Positions 25,348 to 34,692 are shown, numbered from the stretch's first letter. The stretch is DNA of 64,000 nucleotides from Sphingomonas populi (GCF_004208535.1 NZ_SGIS01000020.1:1-64000), one strand, 5' to 3'. Notes: generated from the sequence alone by a model not told the origin. Numbers and translations: made by a program.

Positions 25348-26967
25348 ATGACGCGGACTGGTTGGTTGAAGAGGATGGTGCTGGTGTCGGCTCCGGCGAT
25401 GATCGTAGGCGGCGGCGTGCAGGCTCAGACCGCGCCGGTGCCCCATCTCCCGATCGAACGCGGGTCCCCGAACCTCTCGCTGCACGGCGAGACGATCGAC
25501 GCTCTCATCGCAGCCTTCATTGCCGATAACGATCTACCCGGCCTGACTCTCGCCATCGTGCAGGCGCCCTACATCCCGCGCTCGTCCGGATATGGAAAAG
25601 CGAGCCTCGAGTTCGACGAACTCGCGTCGACGAAGACGATGTGGAACATCGGTCCGATCACCCAGGCATTCACGGCCGTCGCGGTCATGCAACTGAAGGA
25701 AGACGGCAAGCTCAACCTGTCGGATCCGATCTCGACGCACGTCGCGGGCCTGCCGGCGGCCTGGGAAAAGGTCACGATCCTTCAACTGATGCAGCATAGC
25801 TCTGGCATTCCTGACTATCGCCCCAAGCTGGACAACACCAAGCGCTATGCGCCGCTCGAGCTGATCGATCTGGTTCGTTCGGCGCCGCTGCTCTTCAAGA
25901 GTGGAACCCGGGTGCAGATGAGCGCCACCGACGCGACTTTGCTGGCGCTCGCGGTCGAGCATGCGAGCGGGATGCCGTACCGGGACTATATTCGCGTCAA
26001 TCAGATCGAGCGCGAAGGCCTCCTGAGCACGATGTTCGCCTCCGATTTTGCGAAGTCGGCGAAAATCGATCGACCGGCCTCGCATCCGAACGACAACCAG
26101 CACTCGCACTTCAAATCGGAAGTTCCGTTCATCAACCCGGTCGAGCCGGCGACGGGCTACCAGTTCATCGACGGGCATATGGTCGCGGTCGCACCCGAAG
26201 CGTCGTCCAATCTCTTCGGGTTCGGTGACCTGTGGTCTTCGGCGGAGGACATCAGCAAATGGGACATCGGTCTCGCAGGATCGACGCTGATCAAGGACGC
26301 TGCCGACCGGGACGTCGTGTACATGCCGGCAAAGCTCGCCAACGGGACGGTCGTGCCGGCGATGATCGGATGGGAGTTCACCCACCATCCCGGATTCATG
26401 GAGGTGAAGGGCAATTCGCCCGGCTTCAGTTCGTATCTCAGCCGCTTTACCGAGTCAGACGAATTGGTCTGCGTGACGCTTCTGACGAACAAGGAAGGCG
26501 TCGATCTGACCGTCCTCGCGCGGCAGATCGCGGCGGCCTATCGCGGTGAGACCGGTCCGGACGTCGACCAGCGCCAGATCGTGGCCCAGGAAAGCAAGTT
26601 CAATCCGGCGGATACGATCGCCCGCATCAAGAGCAGCCTGGCGGCAGCGAAGGTCCCGATATTCGCAAGTGTCGATCACGCCGAGAACGCACGCGGCATC
26701 GGCCAGCAGCTTCGCCCGACCACCGTCATCACCTTCGGAAACCCGAAGGTCGGGACCAAACTCATGCTGGAAAACCAGGCGATTGGCCTCGACCTCCCTC
26801 TGCGGATGCTCGTCTGGCAGGACGCGCAAGGCCGCACCTGGATCGGCTATCCCAATCTCGACACGCTCGCCGACCGTTATGAGGTGAAGGCCCCAGCGAC
26901 GATCAAGATGATGACCGGCTTTATGGACGGCATCGCCCGGCATGTCGCCAATGTCTACGCATATTGA
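25348..26967 (+). CDS. Catalytically dead beta-lactamase-fold domain fused to DUF302
   Basis: A 539-residue exported protein; the signal peptide covers about residues 1-26 and ends VQAQ. Residues 45-400 match class C beta-lactamase/serine hydrolase proteins (MQLKEDGKLNLSDPIS, LMQHSSGIPDYRP). The SxxK nucleophile motif is lost: where relatives have GSVTK this reads GPITQ (102-106). The YxN motif is lost too (MSA, 191-193). Residues about 425-535 are a DUF302 domain (SVDHAENARGIGQQLRPT, TFGNPKVGTKLM, LDLPLRMLVWQD). It is therefore likely a binding protein, not an enzyme. It starts a three-gene unit with the DsrE-like and CPBP genes. Confidence 0.85.
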   Translation: MTRTGWLKRMVLVSAPAMIVGGGVQAQTAPVPHLPIERGSPNLSLHGETIDALIAAFIADNDLPGLTLAIVQAPYIPRSSGYGKASLEFDELASTKTMWNIGPITQAFTAVAVMQLKEDGKLNLSDPISTHVAGLPAAWEKVTILQLMQHSSGIPDYRPKLDNTKRYAPLELIDLVRSAPLLFKSGTRVQMSATDATLLALAVEHASGMPYRDYIRVNQIEREGLLSTMFASDFAKSAKIDRPASHPNDNQHSHFKSEVPFINPVEPATGYQFIDGHMVAVAPEASSNLFGFGDLWSSAEDISKWDIGLAGSTLIKDAADRDVVYMPAKLANGTVVPAMIGWEFTHHPGFMEVKGNSPGFSSYLSRFTESDELVCVTLLTNKEGVDLTVLARQIAAAYRGETGPDVDQRQIVAQESKFNPADTIARIKSSLAAAKVPIFASVDHAENARGIGQQLRPTTVITFGNPKVGTKLMLENQAIGLDLPLRMLVWQDAQGRTWIGYPNLDTLADRYEVKAPATIKMMTGFMDGIARHVANVYAY

Positions 26968-26981
26968 GAGGGGTTGGCTCT

Positions 26982-27764
26982 ATGCATGATATCTCGATCA
27001 GCAGGCGGCGGACCTTCGGCCTGCTTGGCGGTGCTGCGCTACTCGCCTCGGTTCCTCAAACGGTGTGGGCCGCAGATCTGGCCTCAGGCGCGGATGGGTT
27101 GGCGCCCGGCGCCCCGATGCTCGCGGAGCTGTCCAGAAAGCTCGCCGCAGCCCCTCGCAGGCGCAGTTTCGCCACAGTGCCCTTCATGATCGACAGGCCC
27201 GAACTTTGGGATCATGAGGCCTCCGCGCTCCTGCTTGGCTACCGGGGAACCCGGACGCAGGTTTGGGAGAGCTCGGATGTCGCCGCACCATGGCTGAACC
27301 TGATGCGCGAAGCGATGAACGGGCAGGCCTTTGCTCATGGTCACCCTGACTTCCTCGCTGTCGCGGCCGTGCATGGGTCGGCCCATCTCGCACTGTTCAA
27401 CCAGGACCTGTGGGTGAAATACAGTCTCGCTGCCAATATCGGCGGGAAGCCGGCGGAGAATGTCTTCGTGCGCGAGGCCAGCGGCGTTTCCCCTTCCGAC
27501 GACCGGCAGAAATTGGGTGGCTTCTACGGTCCCGCGAACAACAACATCGCCTCACTGCAACGGCGCGGTGCCGTGATGGTCGCCTGCCATGATTCGATTC
27601 ACGCGATCGCGCGCGGCATCGTCGCGAAACAGGGGGGTGCCCCCGACGCGATCGCTGCGGATCTGACCAACAATCTGATCCCCGGGGTCGTGCTGGTTCC
27701 GAGTGTCGTCGCCTATCTCATTGAACTGCAACATGTGGGCTTCACCTATGCCAAGGGCTCCTGA
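26982..27764 (+). CDS. Tat-exported DsrE-like protein
   Basis: A 260-residue protein with a twin-arginine leader (SRRRTFGLLGGAALLASV, ending VWA). The mature part ends with VACHDSIHAIARGIVAKQ and PGVVLVPSVVAYLIELQHVG, a DsrE/DsrF-like pattern in which the conserved Cys would be the Cys of VACHD. DsrE-like proteins handle sulfur, but in this group no function is established. ATG 26982 with GAGAGGGG upstream is preferred over the TTG that overlaps the previous stop. It is co-directional and 15 bp from the beta-lactamase-fold gene. Confidence 0.72.
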   Translation: MHDISISRRRTFGLLGGAALLASVPQTVWAADLASGADGLAPGAPMLAELSRKLAAAPRRRSFATVPFMIDRPELWDHEASALLLGYRGTRTQVWESSDVAAPWLNLMREAMNGQAFAHGHPDFLAVAAVHGSAHLALFNQDLWVKYSLAANIGGKPAENVFVREASGVSPSDDRQKLGGFYGPANNNIASLQRRGAVMVACHDSIHAIARGIVAKQGGAPDAIAADLTNNLIPGVVLVPSVVAYLIELQHVGFTYAKGS

Positions 27765-28680
27765 GCGCCGGACACCGGCGGCAGACCGGGTTAGTCGCGC
27801 CGCTGATCTCGGGCAGAACCTGCCCGCGCCTAGCGGTGTGCTCCTGGGCAAATGGCGCCCATTGCGCAGCCTGCTGTGGCTGGCCGCACTGATGGTGGTC
27901 CTTGTGGCAATATTGTCGCTGCAGTCGATCGTCCGCAGCTTCACATCGAATGCAACCGTGATCCTGATGATGGCCTTCGTGACGGTCGTTCTCGCCTATG
28001 GCGCATACGGAATGCTGGTCCGCTGGGGCGAGCGGCGCACGGTCAGCGAACTGGCTCTCACCGCTCTGCCCGCCGAGTTAGGGCTCGGCATCGCCATCGG
28101 TGTCGCCATCATGTCGGCGGTGATCAGCCTTCTCTGGCTGGTCGGCGTCTATGACATCTCGGCCGGCAGGTGGACGGACTGGCCCCATGACATTCGCGAA
28201 GCCCTGGGCACCGGGCTGCTGGAGGAATTGCTCGCCCGCCTCGTCATCTTTCGGCTCCTCGTCAGCGCCTTTAGCGTCAAGCCGGCGCTCATTCTATCTG
28301 CGGCGCTGTTCGGCGCTGCCCATTTCTTCAATCCTGCAGCATCGGTATCCTCGACGATCGCGATAGCAGTAGAGGCAGGCCTGACGTTCGCCGGATTTTA
28401 CCTGCTCACCGGCCGCGTCTGGATCTCGGTCGGCGCGCACGCGGGCTGGAACTTTGCGCAGGGCGCGATCTTTGGCGCGCGTGTTTCCGGAATGGCAAGC
28501 GACGGAAGCCTCCTCGTAAGCGTGCCCCGATCAGGCGCACCCTTGTGGCTAAGTGGCGGGAGCTTCGGTCCCGAAGCCTCGCTCGTCGCGGTTGCGATCG
28601 GTCTCGGCGTGTTTCTCTTCACGATGCAGCTCACGGGCGCCAGTGCACCAGCACAGCGCGGCCTGCAGAGGGTCGGCTAG
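27748..28680 (+). CDS. CPBP-family intramembrane metalloprotease
   Basis: A polytopic membrane protein of 310 residues with about eight hydrophobic helices. The CPBP/ABI motifs are visible: EELLARLVIFRLL (EExxxR), FGAAHFFN (FxxxH) and HAGWNFAQG (HxxxN). Relatives cleave prenylated or other membrane proteins or give immunity to bacteriocins. ATG 27748 (MPRAPERRT) overlaps the 3' end of the DsrE-like gene by 17 bp, so translation is coupled. It is the last gene of the three-gene unit. Confidence 0.85.
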   Translation: MPRAPERRTPAADRVSRAADLGQNLPAPSGVLLGKWRPLRSLLWLAALMVVLVAILSLQSIVRSFTSNATVILMMAFVTVVLAYGAYGMLVRWGERRTVSELALTALPAELGLGIAIGVAIMSAVISLLWLVGVYDISAGRWTDWPHDIREALGTGLLEELLARLVIFRLLVSAFSVKPALILSAALFGAAHFFNPAASVSSTIAIAVEAGLTFAGFYLLTGRVWISVGAHAGWNFAQGAIFGARVSGMASDGSLLVSVPRSGAPLWLSGGSFGPEASLVAVAIGLGVFLFTMQLTGASAPAQRGLQRVG

Positions 28681-29158
28681 TGCTGTACGGGCCAGCCTTC
28701 GACCAGCCGGTAGCCAGGCTGCATGCAGAAGGCCGCTACCGGTCTTCATCGATATCCTGCGTAACGGCACGAACTTCAGGGCTCCGATACGCAGAAAGAT
28801 GATGGCAATGACAATCTGCACGGTGCAGATGCCAATACACTCTGAACGCGAGACAGCGGTGAGTGGAAGCCCCGATTGATGATTATATTCATCGCATTGT
28901 CTTCTTTCACGCACGCCTCTGCCTTCTGAGTGGCTGCGGGCGATATGGTGCTCGGGGGGGTGCCGTTGATCTAATTGCGCGGATCGCAGCAGAGATCGGG
29001 TACAGTTCCGAGGCCCCCATGGGCAAGGTGATCCGCCCAGATATGGCGTCCGACCAAGCAGATTTTGTCTCGCCGAACTGGAAGCCCGGAGCCATGGGCA
29101 AGAGCAGGTCCGGGCACGAGATGAAGCTCTCTGACCCAGACCTTGCCCTTTGGCGCGA
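28681..29158. other. Intergenic stretch between convergent units
   Basis: This 478-bp stretch holds only short frames without ribosome sites or recognisable domains. No clear terminator or palindrome copy was seen. Confidence 0.45.
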
Positions 29159-29506
29159 TCAGGCTTCCGCTGCTGCCCCGAAGGCATCCATCGCGCGGGT
29201 TGAATAAACCAAGCCCGCGCCAGCGTTCAACGCGATCGCGACCCCCAAGGCTTCGGTCAGTTCGTCTTCGCTCGCACCCGCTTCACGCGCGGCTTTTGTG
29301 TGGACGGTGATGCAGCCGTCACAGCGCAGCGACACCGCACACGCGACCGCGATCAGCTCGCGCGTCTTCTTGTCGAGATGGCCGGTTTTTTCCCCGGCGT
29401 TGCTCAGCGTCGCATATCCGCGCGTCGTGTCAGGCGAGATTTTACCGATCGCGCCGACCCCCGCGAGAACCTGGTCGCGGTATCCGTTCCAATCCATCAT
29501 GTGCAT
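29159..29506 (-). CDS. AhpD/carboxymuconolactone-decarboxylase-family protein
   Basis: A 115-residue AhpD-like protein. The redox pair is Cys62 and Cys65 in RCDGCITVH, followed by TKAAREAGASEDELTEALGV. Such proteins reduce peroxides or carry electrons through the CxxC site. It is the last gene of the minus-strand unit, 36 bp after the cytochrome c gene, so it may protect or service the oxidase above it. Confidence 0.9.
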   Translation of the reverse strand: MHMMDWNGYRDQVLAGVGAIGKISPDTTRGYATLSNAGEKTGHLDKKTRELIAVACAVSLRCDGCITVHTKAAREAGASEDELTEALGVAIALNAGAGLVYSTRAMDAFGAAAEA

Positions 29507-29542
29507 GTGACGTCTCCTGGTTTGGCGAAGCCGCGGTCGCGG

Positions 29543-30874
29543 CTATTCTTCGCGCATCTTTCGGACATCGGCGGCCGAGACCCGCGACGGCTTCGCGCCG
29601 AAGCGCGCCGTCACATAGTTGGCGACCGAAGCTATCTCCTCATCGCTGTAAGCAGCGCGGAAGCTCGGCATGAAGGCACCGCTGTGCTCAGGCGAGCCGA
29701 TGCCGTTCAAAATCATCATGGCCACGTTAGCCGCACTTGCATCGTTCACCGCCCGGTTGCCGGTCAGTTGCTGATCCGGCGTCACCGCCCCGCGCCCACT
29801 CCAGGCATGGCAACTGGCGCATGCGCCTTCGAAGAGTCGCTTCCCGCCGGGATTGTCGCTGGGCCCGGCGCTTGCGACTGCGGGTGCTGGTCCCGCCATC
29901 GCCGGCGAAGCCTTGCTGCTGACCGGTGGGATCGTGCGCAGATAGGTCACCATCGCGGCGATATCGGTCGGCGTCATCCGGCTGGTGCTCAGCGCGACCG
30001 CTTCAGCCATTGGGCCGGATGCCACACCGCGTCCAAGCGCATGGCCCTTGGCGAGGTACGAGGCCAGATCGGTCGGCGACCATGCGCCTATCCCGCTCAA
30101 ACGATCGCCGGTGATATTGTAGGCGTTCCAGCCCTCGGCCTGCCCGCCTGCAAACTTCCGACGGGTGTTCATCGCCTGCATGAGCGTGCGCGGGGTGTGG
30201 CATTCTCCGCAATGGCCAGCCGCTTCTACCAGATACGCGCCGCGATTCCATTGCGCGCTTCGCTCGGCGACGGGTCGGAAGCGCGTGTTCGGATTGAAGA
30301 AAGTCCCCCAGATCGCCATCAGCCAACGCTGATTGAACGGGAAGCCGAAGCTGTTGGGCATGTTCTCCTGGCGAACCGCCGGCACCGTGCTGAGATAGCC
30401 CCGAATGGCCAGCACATCCGCATCGGTCAGCAGGGTGTAGGATGCGTACGGAAAAGCCGGATACAGTCGCTCGCCAGCCCGGCCGATGCCTTTGTGCACG
30501 GCGCGCAAGAATTCCGCATTGGTCCAGGCGCCGATACCGGTCTCGCGATCGGGCGTGATATTTGGCGTGTAGATCGTACCGAAGGGGAGTTTGAAGGGCC
30601 GCCCGCCCGCAAAGGGCTTGCCGCCCTTCGCAGTGTGGCAAGCTGCGCAGTCCGTCGCTTCGGCGAGATACTTGCCGTTGGTCACCGGATCGGCGTTCGC
30701 CAGCTCCGCGGGGACGCCAGTGATGCTCGCGCCCTGATACTGCGAGAGATCGACTTGGTGCCCGCCTGCGAAAGCAAGCGCGGAGGGAAGGAAAAGCAGC
30801 CGCCAGGCAAAGACCACAGCGAATATCAGCACGGCCGCGCCGAGCAGCATCCAGTTGCGCCGACGCGGTGTCAT
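29543..30874 (-). CDS. Membrane-anchored tri-haem cytochrome c subunit
   Basis: A 443-residue protein. One N-terminal helix (WMLLGAAVLIFAVVFAWRLL) anchors it in the membrane. Three haem c sites are present: CAACH (76-80), CGECH (222-226) and CASCH (352-356). This is the pattern of the cytochrome subunit of membrane alcohol/aldehyde dehydrogenases, which passes electrons to quinone or a terminal oxidase. The start overlaps the stop of the molybdenum subunit by 4 bp. Together they form a periplasmic three-subunit dehydrogenase. Confidence 0.92.
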   Translation of the reverse strand: MTPRRRNWMLLGAAVLIFAVVFAWRLLFLPSALAFAGGHQVDLSQYQGASITGVPAELANADPVTNGKYLAEATDCAACHTAKGGKPFAGGRPFKLPFGTIYTPNITPDRETGIGAWTNAEFLRAVHKGIGRAGERLYPAFPYASYTLLTDADVLAIRGYLSTVPAVRQENMPNSFGFPFNQRWLMAIWGTFFNPNTRFRPVAERSAQWNRGAYLVEAAGHCGECHTPRTLMQAMNTRRKFAGGQAEGWNAYNITGDRLSGIGAWSPTDLASYLAKGHALGRGVASGPMAEAVALSTSRMTPTDIAAMVTYLRTIPPVSSKASPAMAGPAPAVASAGPSDNPGGKRLFEGACASCHAWSGRGAVTPDQQLTGNRAVNDASAANVAMMILNGIGSPEHSGAFMPSFRAAYSDEEIASVANYVTARFGAKPSRVSAADVRKMREE

Positions 30875-33027
30875 GCCTGGAGATCCTTGGCGATCAGCGC
30901 CTGATCGATTGGCATGCGCATAAGTTGGACACCCGTCGCGGCATAGATGGCGTTGCAGACGGCCCCCTGCACGGAAACCGTGCCGGGCTCGCCGATACCG
31001 CCCGGCGCTTCGGCGTTTCGCACGACATGCACTTCGATCCGCGGCATCTCGTCCATGCGCATGACCCGGTAATCATGGAAATTGCTCTGCTGAACCCGAC
31101 CGGCGACGAGCGTGATGCGGCCGTGGAGGGCTGCCGAGAGCCCAAAAACCAGGCCCCCCTGAATTTGCGAGATGATACCGTCCGGATTTACCGGCGTTCC
31201 ACAGTCCACCGCAGTCGTCATGCGGGTGACGGAAACCGCGCCATCGTCCGCCACGATGACCTCAGCGACCGTGCAGAGGTACGTCCCGAAGGCAAACTGC
31301 AGGCTGATCCCACGACCCGACCGCGGTGGGAGCGCGCCGCCCCAACCCGCTTTCTCAGTCGCGATGTCGAGCACAGCCCGTGCCCGGGGATGTTTGCCGA
31401 TCAACACGCGGCGAAAGGCAAGCGGATCCTGTTTCGCCTCGTGCGCAACGCGGTCCACGAAACTCTCGGTGGCGAAGATATTAAGGTTCGGCCCGACGCC
31501 ACGCCAGAACGCGGTCTGCACGCCGCGCGGTTCGTGGCGCACCCACGTGACAAAACTCGATGGAAAGTCATACGGCGTCTCAGCCGCGCCATCGACGGCA
31601 TCGTTGTCGATCTTGCCATTGAACGCCGGCGGCAGCCAGCGACCAACCACCGTTGGCCCAACCGCCTTGTGCGACCATGCAACCGGCTTCCCGTTCTCGA
31701 GCTTCGCTTTCATCCAGGCGCCATAGACGGAGCGATAGGGCGCTTTCCCGATGTCCTCCTCACGCGTCCAGACGACTTTTACCGGCCCGTCGACAAGGCG
31801 CGCGATCCTGACGGCCTTTCGAATGCCATCCACCTCGAGGCGACGACCGAAGCCGCCGCCGATCAGATGGTTGTGGACGGTGACCTGTTCCGGTGTGAGG
31901 CCCGCTTCCTCAGCGGCGGCGCGCTGGGTCATGGTCATGACCTGGGTGCCGACCCAGACTTCGCAATGACCCGGCGTGATGTGAACGGTGCAGTTCATCG
32001 GCTCCATCGGCGCGTGCGCGAGGAGCGGCAACTCGTACCTCGCCGAGATCACTCCATCACCGATCAGGCTGTCGCGCGCGCCGGTATCGACGACGATCGC
32101 GCCCTCCGAACGCCCTGCTTGTTCCAGGTCGTTGTACAGCGTCTCGGTGGAAACGTTGGCAAAAGCGCCGTCATCCCAGCGAATATCGATCGCCGCCAGG
32201 CCGCGCATTGCCGCCCAACTGGTATCGCCAACAACCGCGACCAGATCGTCCAAGACGATAATCTGTCGGACGCCGGGCAGAGATTTCGCCTGCGAGTCAT
32301 CGATCGCCAAAACTTTGCCGCCATAGACGGGAGGAGAGGCGAGCGTCGCGAACCGAACCCCTGCAGGCATCGCATCGATACCGTATCTGGCTCGGCCGTT
32401 GGTCTTCTCGGGCGTATCGAGCCGGCGGTGCGAGTGACCGATCAGGCGGAATTTCGAAGGATCCTTGAGAACGGGCTCGGTGGGCGGCGTTTCGCGCATC
32501 GCCGCGCCCGCGAGCGCACCGTAGGTCAGGCTCCGACCGCTGGGATCGTGGAGAACTGCACCCGCTTCGGTACGGCAACTTTGCGGGTCAACGCGCCAGC
32601 GTCGCGCCGCCGCCGCCACGAGCATCGCGCGCGCACTCGCTCCGACCTTTCGCATCGGCATCCAATAGCCCATCATCGACGTCGAACCGCCGGTCGCCTG
32701 GACCTTGAAAATCGGGTTCCCATAGAGCTTGTCGCTTGCCGGTGCCGCCTCAAGCACCACCCCGTCGAGCGGCAGATCGAGCTCCTCTGCGATGAGCATG
32801 GCGAGGCCGGTGTAGATTCCCTGACCCATTTCGGTCTGCGGCATGATCAACGTCGCCCGCCCGTCGGACGCGATACGGATGAAGGCGTCGGGTTTGAAGG
32901 TCGCGTTATCGCCTGGCGCTGCGAGGGCCACATCGGCTGACCGAAGATTGACGCCGAGAAAGAGCGCGGCACCGCCGAGTGCGCCGGTACGCAGGATTTG
33001 CCGTCGGGAGAGGACCGCGTCAGCCAT
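30871..33027 (-). CDS. Molybdopterin-binding subunit of an isoquinoline 1-oxidoreductase-like dehydrogenase
   Basis: A 718-residue protein of the xanthine-dehydrogenase family, IorB-like. A twin-arginine leader ([20 protein letters not shown]) sends the folded enzyme to the periplasm. Motifs include [40 protein letters not shown] and [12 protein letters not shown]. The likely role is oxidation of an aldehyde or N-heterocycle. I start it at ATG 33027, which overlaps the 2Fe-2S gene's end by 8 bp; the frame opens at 33120. A long antisense frame here (30868-32940) is a shadow. Confidence 0.9.
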   Translation of the reverse strand: MADAVLSRRQILRTGALGGAALFLGVNLRSADVALAAPGDNATFKPDAFIRIASDGRATLIMPQTEMGQGIYTGLAMLIAEELDLPLDGVVLEAAPASDKLYGNPIFKVQATGGSTSMMGYWMPMRKVGASARAMLVAAAARRWRVDPQSCRTEAGAVLHDPSGRSLTYGALAGAAMRETPPTEPVLKDPSKFRLIGHSHRRLDTPEKTNGRARYGIDAMPAGVRFATLASPPVYGGKVLAIDDSQAKSLPGVRQIIVLDDLVAVVGDTSWAAMRGLAAIDIRWDDGAFANVSTETLYNDLEQAGRSEGAIVVDTGARDSLIGDGVISARYELPLLAHAPMEPMNCTVHITPGHCEVWVGTQVMTMTQRAAAEEAGLTPEQVTVHNHLIGGGFGRRLEVDGIRKAVRIARLVDGPVKVVWTREEDIGKAPYRSVYGAWMKAKLENGKPVAWSHKAVGPTVVGRWLPPAFNGKIDNDAVDGAAETPYDFPSSFVTWVRHEPRGVQTAFWRGVGPNLNIFATESFVDRVAHEAKQDPLAFRRVLIGKHPRARAVLDIATEKAGWGGALPPRSGRGISLQFAFGTYLCTVAEVIVADDGAVSVTRMTTAVDCGTPVNPDGIISQIQGGLVFGLSAALHGRITLVAGRVQQSNFHDYRVMRMDEMPRIEVHVVRNAEAPGGIGEPGTVSVQGAVCNAIYAATGVQLMRMPIDQALIAKDLQA

Positions 33028-33475
33028 GTTGGGCGGCCCGCTTGATGCCGTCGCGGATACGAACGTAGGTTCCGCAGCGACAGATATTTCCCGCCATGGC
33101 CGCATCGATATCCGCATCATCCGGTTCGGGATTGGCAGCCAGCAGGGCGGCGGCGGCCATGATCTGGCCAGACTGGCAATAGCCGCATTGGATCACATCG
33201 AGATCGAGCCACGCTTGCTGAACCCGTGCGCCCACCGGAGTGGAACCGACGCCTTCGATGGTCCGAACGGCGCGGTCGCCAACCTCGCCGACCGGCAATC
33301 GGCAGGAACGGACCGCGACCCCATCGAGATGCACGGTGCAGGCCCCGCACTGGGCGATCCCGCAGCCGAATTTCGTGCCCGTCATGCCAAGCAGGTCGCG
33401 AAGAACCCAGAGCAGCGGCGTGTCGGCATCGACCGCCACCTCTGTCATCTCATCGTTCACTCGCATGCTGACCAT
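33020..33475 (-). CDS. 2Fe-2S subunit of the molybdenum hydroxylase
   Basis: A 151-residue IorA-like protein. The first cluster is bound by [16 protein letters not shown] and a later Cys (VRSCRLP), the second by [11 protein letters not shown] and [10 protein letters not shown]. It hands electrons from the molybdenum centre to the cytochrome c subunit encoded downstream. It has no leader and is probably carried across the membrane with the Tat-tagged large subunit. It heads the four-gene unit, 52 bp below palindrome I. Confidence 0.93.
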   Translation of the reverse strand: MVSMRVNDEMTEVAVDADTPLLWVLRDLLGMTGTKFGCGIAQCGACTVHLDGVAVRSCRLPVGEVGDRAVRTIEGVGSTPVGARVQQAWLDLDVIQCGYCQSGQIMAAAALLAANPEPDDADIDAAMAGNICRCGTYVRIRDGIKRAAQHG

Positions 33476-33846
33476 GGCATTCTCCGCTTCGGCGAAGACG
33501 CTATGCCGGTGACGAGGGCGGGGAACAGACGTACGACGGTATGGGATACCATGCGTAGGTGAGCTTTGGGCAAGGTCGGACTGGCGCGTGCGCCAGCGCC
33601 CGAGCGGCGCGAACCGAATAGCCGGGCTCGCCTCAGCAACAGCAATGAAGGGGTGCTGATCACGGCCTGTCGCGCAACGGATGTTCTTGGGGAAACCTTC
33701 GGTACGATCATCGCCGCCGCGCCCGTCACATTCGGACCATGGCGAGGAAGCTCCGTGAATTGGACGAAGATTTCCCGAAGTGGGAGGGTGTGCCTATTTA
33801 CGGTAGGGGCACGCCTTCCGGGCGCTGACGCGGCCCTGGCAGGATT
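33476..33846. other. Intergenic region with palindrome I
   Basis: This 371-bp region lies between the regulator's stop codon and the oxidoreductase operon. It holds palindrome I and a loose CCTAT...GGTAGGGG element near 33793. No gene is recognised. Confidence 0.5.
33527..33546. promoter_or_regulatory. Island palindrome site I
   Basis: AGACGTAC-GACG-GTATGGGA. The right half matches seven of eight positions and the core TAC-N4-GTA is kept. It is 52 bp upstream of the 2Fe-2S subunit start, a typical activator distance for the four-gene oxidoreductase unit. Confidence 0.5.
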
Positions 33847-34533
33847 TCAGCCGGCTCCGCCTCCAGCGGTCCCGGACTTGCCTGACAGCAACTCGACCTT
33901 GCGAACCATATCGGCGACCGAAACAGATTTGAGTTTGCGCCCGGCGCTCGACCGATGCATTTTTACGGTGATTTCGGTGATACCCAACTCATAGGCGATC
34001 TGCTTGTTGAGCAGCCCGCGGGCAACGCCACGCAATACGTCCATCTCGCGCGGCGTCAGGCTTTCGGCCAGCACCCGCACCTCGTTGCGCTCGCTGTCAT
34101 TGAGGCGCCGCTGCCGGTCGTGCCGCAGTGCCTCCGCAACGGCATCGAGCAGTTCCTGCTCGCGGAACGGCTTGGGCAGAAAATCGAGAGCGCCAGCCTT
34201 CATCGCACGCACCGACGTCGGAACGTCGGCATAGCCAGTGATGAAAATGATGGGGATGTTGACGCCGTCCTCGGCCAGGCGCGCCTGAAGATCGAGCCCG
34301 CTTGATCCGGGCAGCCGAAGGTCCAGAATGAGGCAGCTCGGCCTGTCTGGCATGTCATGCTTCAGAAGCTCAGCCGTAGAGGCGAACACCAGCGTGTCCA
34401 TGCCGACCGAGTTGAACATGTCGGTCAGACTCGCCCGGATATCCGGATCATCATCTACCACGAGCACGAGAGGTAAAGCGTCCACCGGCCTGTCTTCCGT
34501 CGTTCGTAGAGCGACCTGCGTTCCTGCTTGCAC
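33847..34533 (-). CDS. FixJ-family response regulator (receiver plus LuxR-type HTH)
   Basis: A 228-residue response regulator. The receiver has the acidic pocket VVDDDPD, Asp71 in LILDLRLPGSSG, Thr in FITGYAD and Lys in LPKPFREQ. The C-terminal LuxR-type helix-turn-helix spans about 165-225 (LTPREMDVLRGVARGLLNKQ, IAYELGITEITVKMHR). It is the only two-component DNA-binding output protein in the island. GTG 34533 has GGAGG six bases upstream. It is divergent from the ADH operon; palindromes J and K lie between them, which suggests autoregulation plus direct control of the operon. Confidence 0.93.
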   Translation of the reverse strand: MQAGTQVALRTTEDRPVDALPLVLVVDDDPDIRASLTDMFNSVGMDTLVFASTAELLKHDMPDRPSCLILDLRLPGSSGLDLQARLAEDGVNIPIIFITGYADVPTSVRAMKAGALDFLPKPFREQELLDAVAEALRHDRQRRLNDSERNEVRVLAESLTPREMDVLRGVARGLLNKQIAYELGITEITVKMHRSSAGRKLKSVSVADMVRKVELLSGKSGTAGGGAG

Positions 34534-34615
34534 GACCGCCCTCCCTATACACCTCTGCTACGGTTTTACCCTAACTGCGCGATACAGGGCACACCAGCGG
34601 ACAGGGGTTGGTCCG

Positions 34616-34635
34616 ACCCATACTTCAGTATGGGG
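34616..34635. promoter_or_regulatory. Island palindrome site J
   Basis: ACCCATAC-TTCA-GTATGGGG, seven perfect base pairs per arm with GAC/GTC pairing just outside. It lies 83 bp above the FixJ-type gene and 140 bp above the ADH gene. Confidence 0.7.
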
Positions 34636-34672
34636 TCGCCCACCGATCGTACCGCATACCTCCTGCACATCG

Positions 34673-34692
34673 CCCCATACCGGCGTACGGAT
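34673..34692. promoter_or_regulatory. Island palindrome site K
   Basis: CCCCATAC-CGGC-GTACGGAT. The left half is a perfect match to the consensus. It lies 83 bp upstream of the ADH start, mirroring the distance of site J to the regulator gene. Confidence 0.6.

Noticed and set aside
30868..32940. 690-codon plus-strand open frame
   Set aside because: It is antisense to the well-supported molybdenum subunit, is Arg/His-rich and has no recognisable motif; high GC keeps the frame open.
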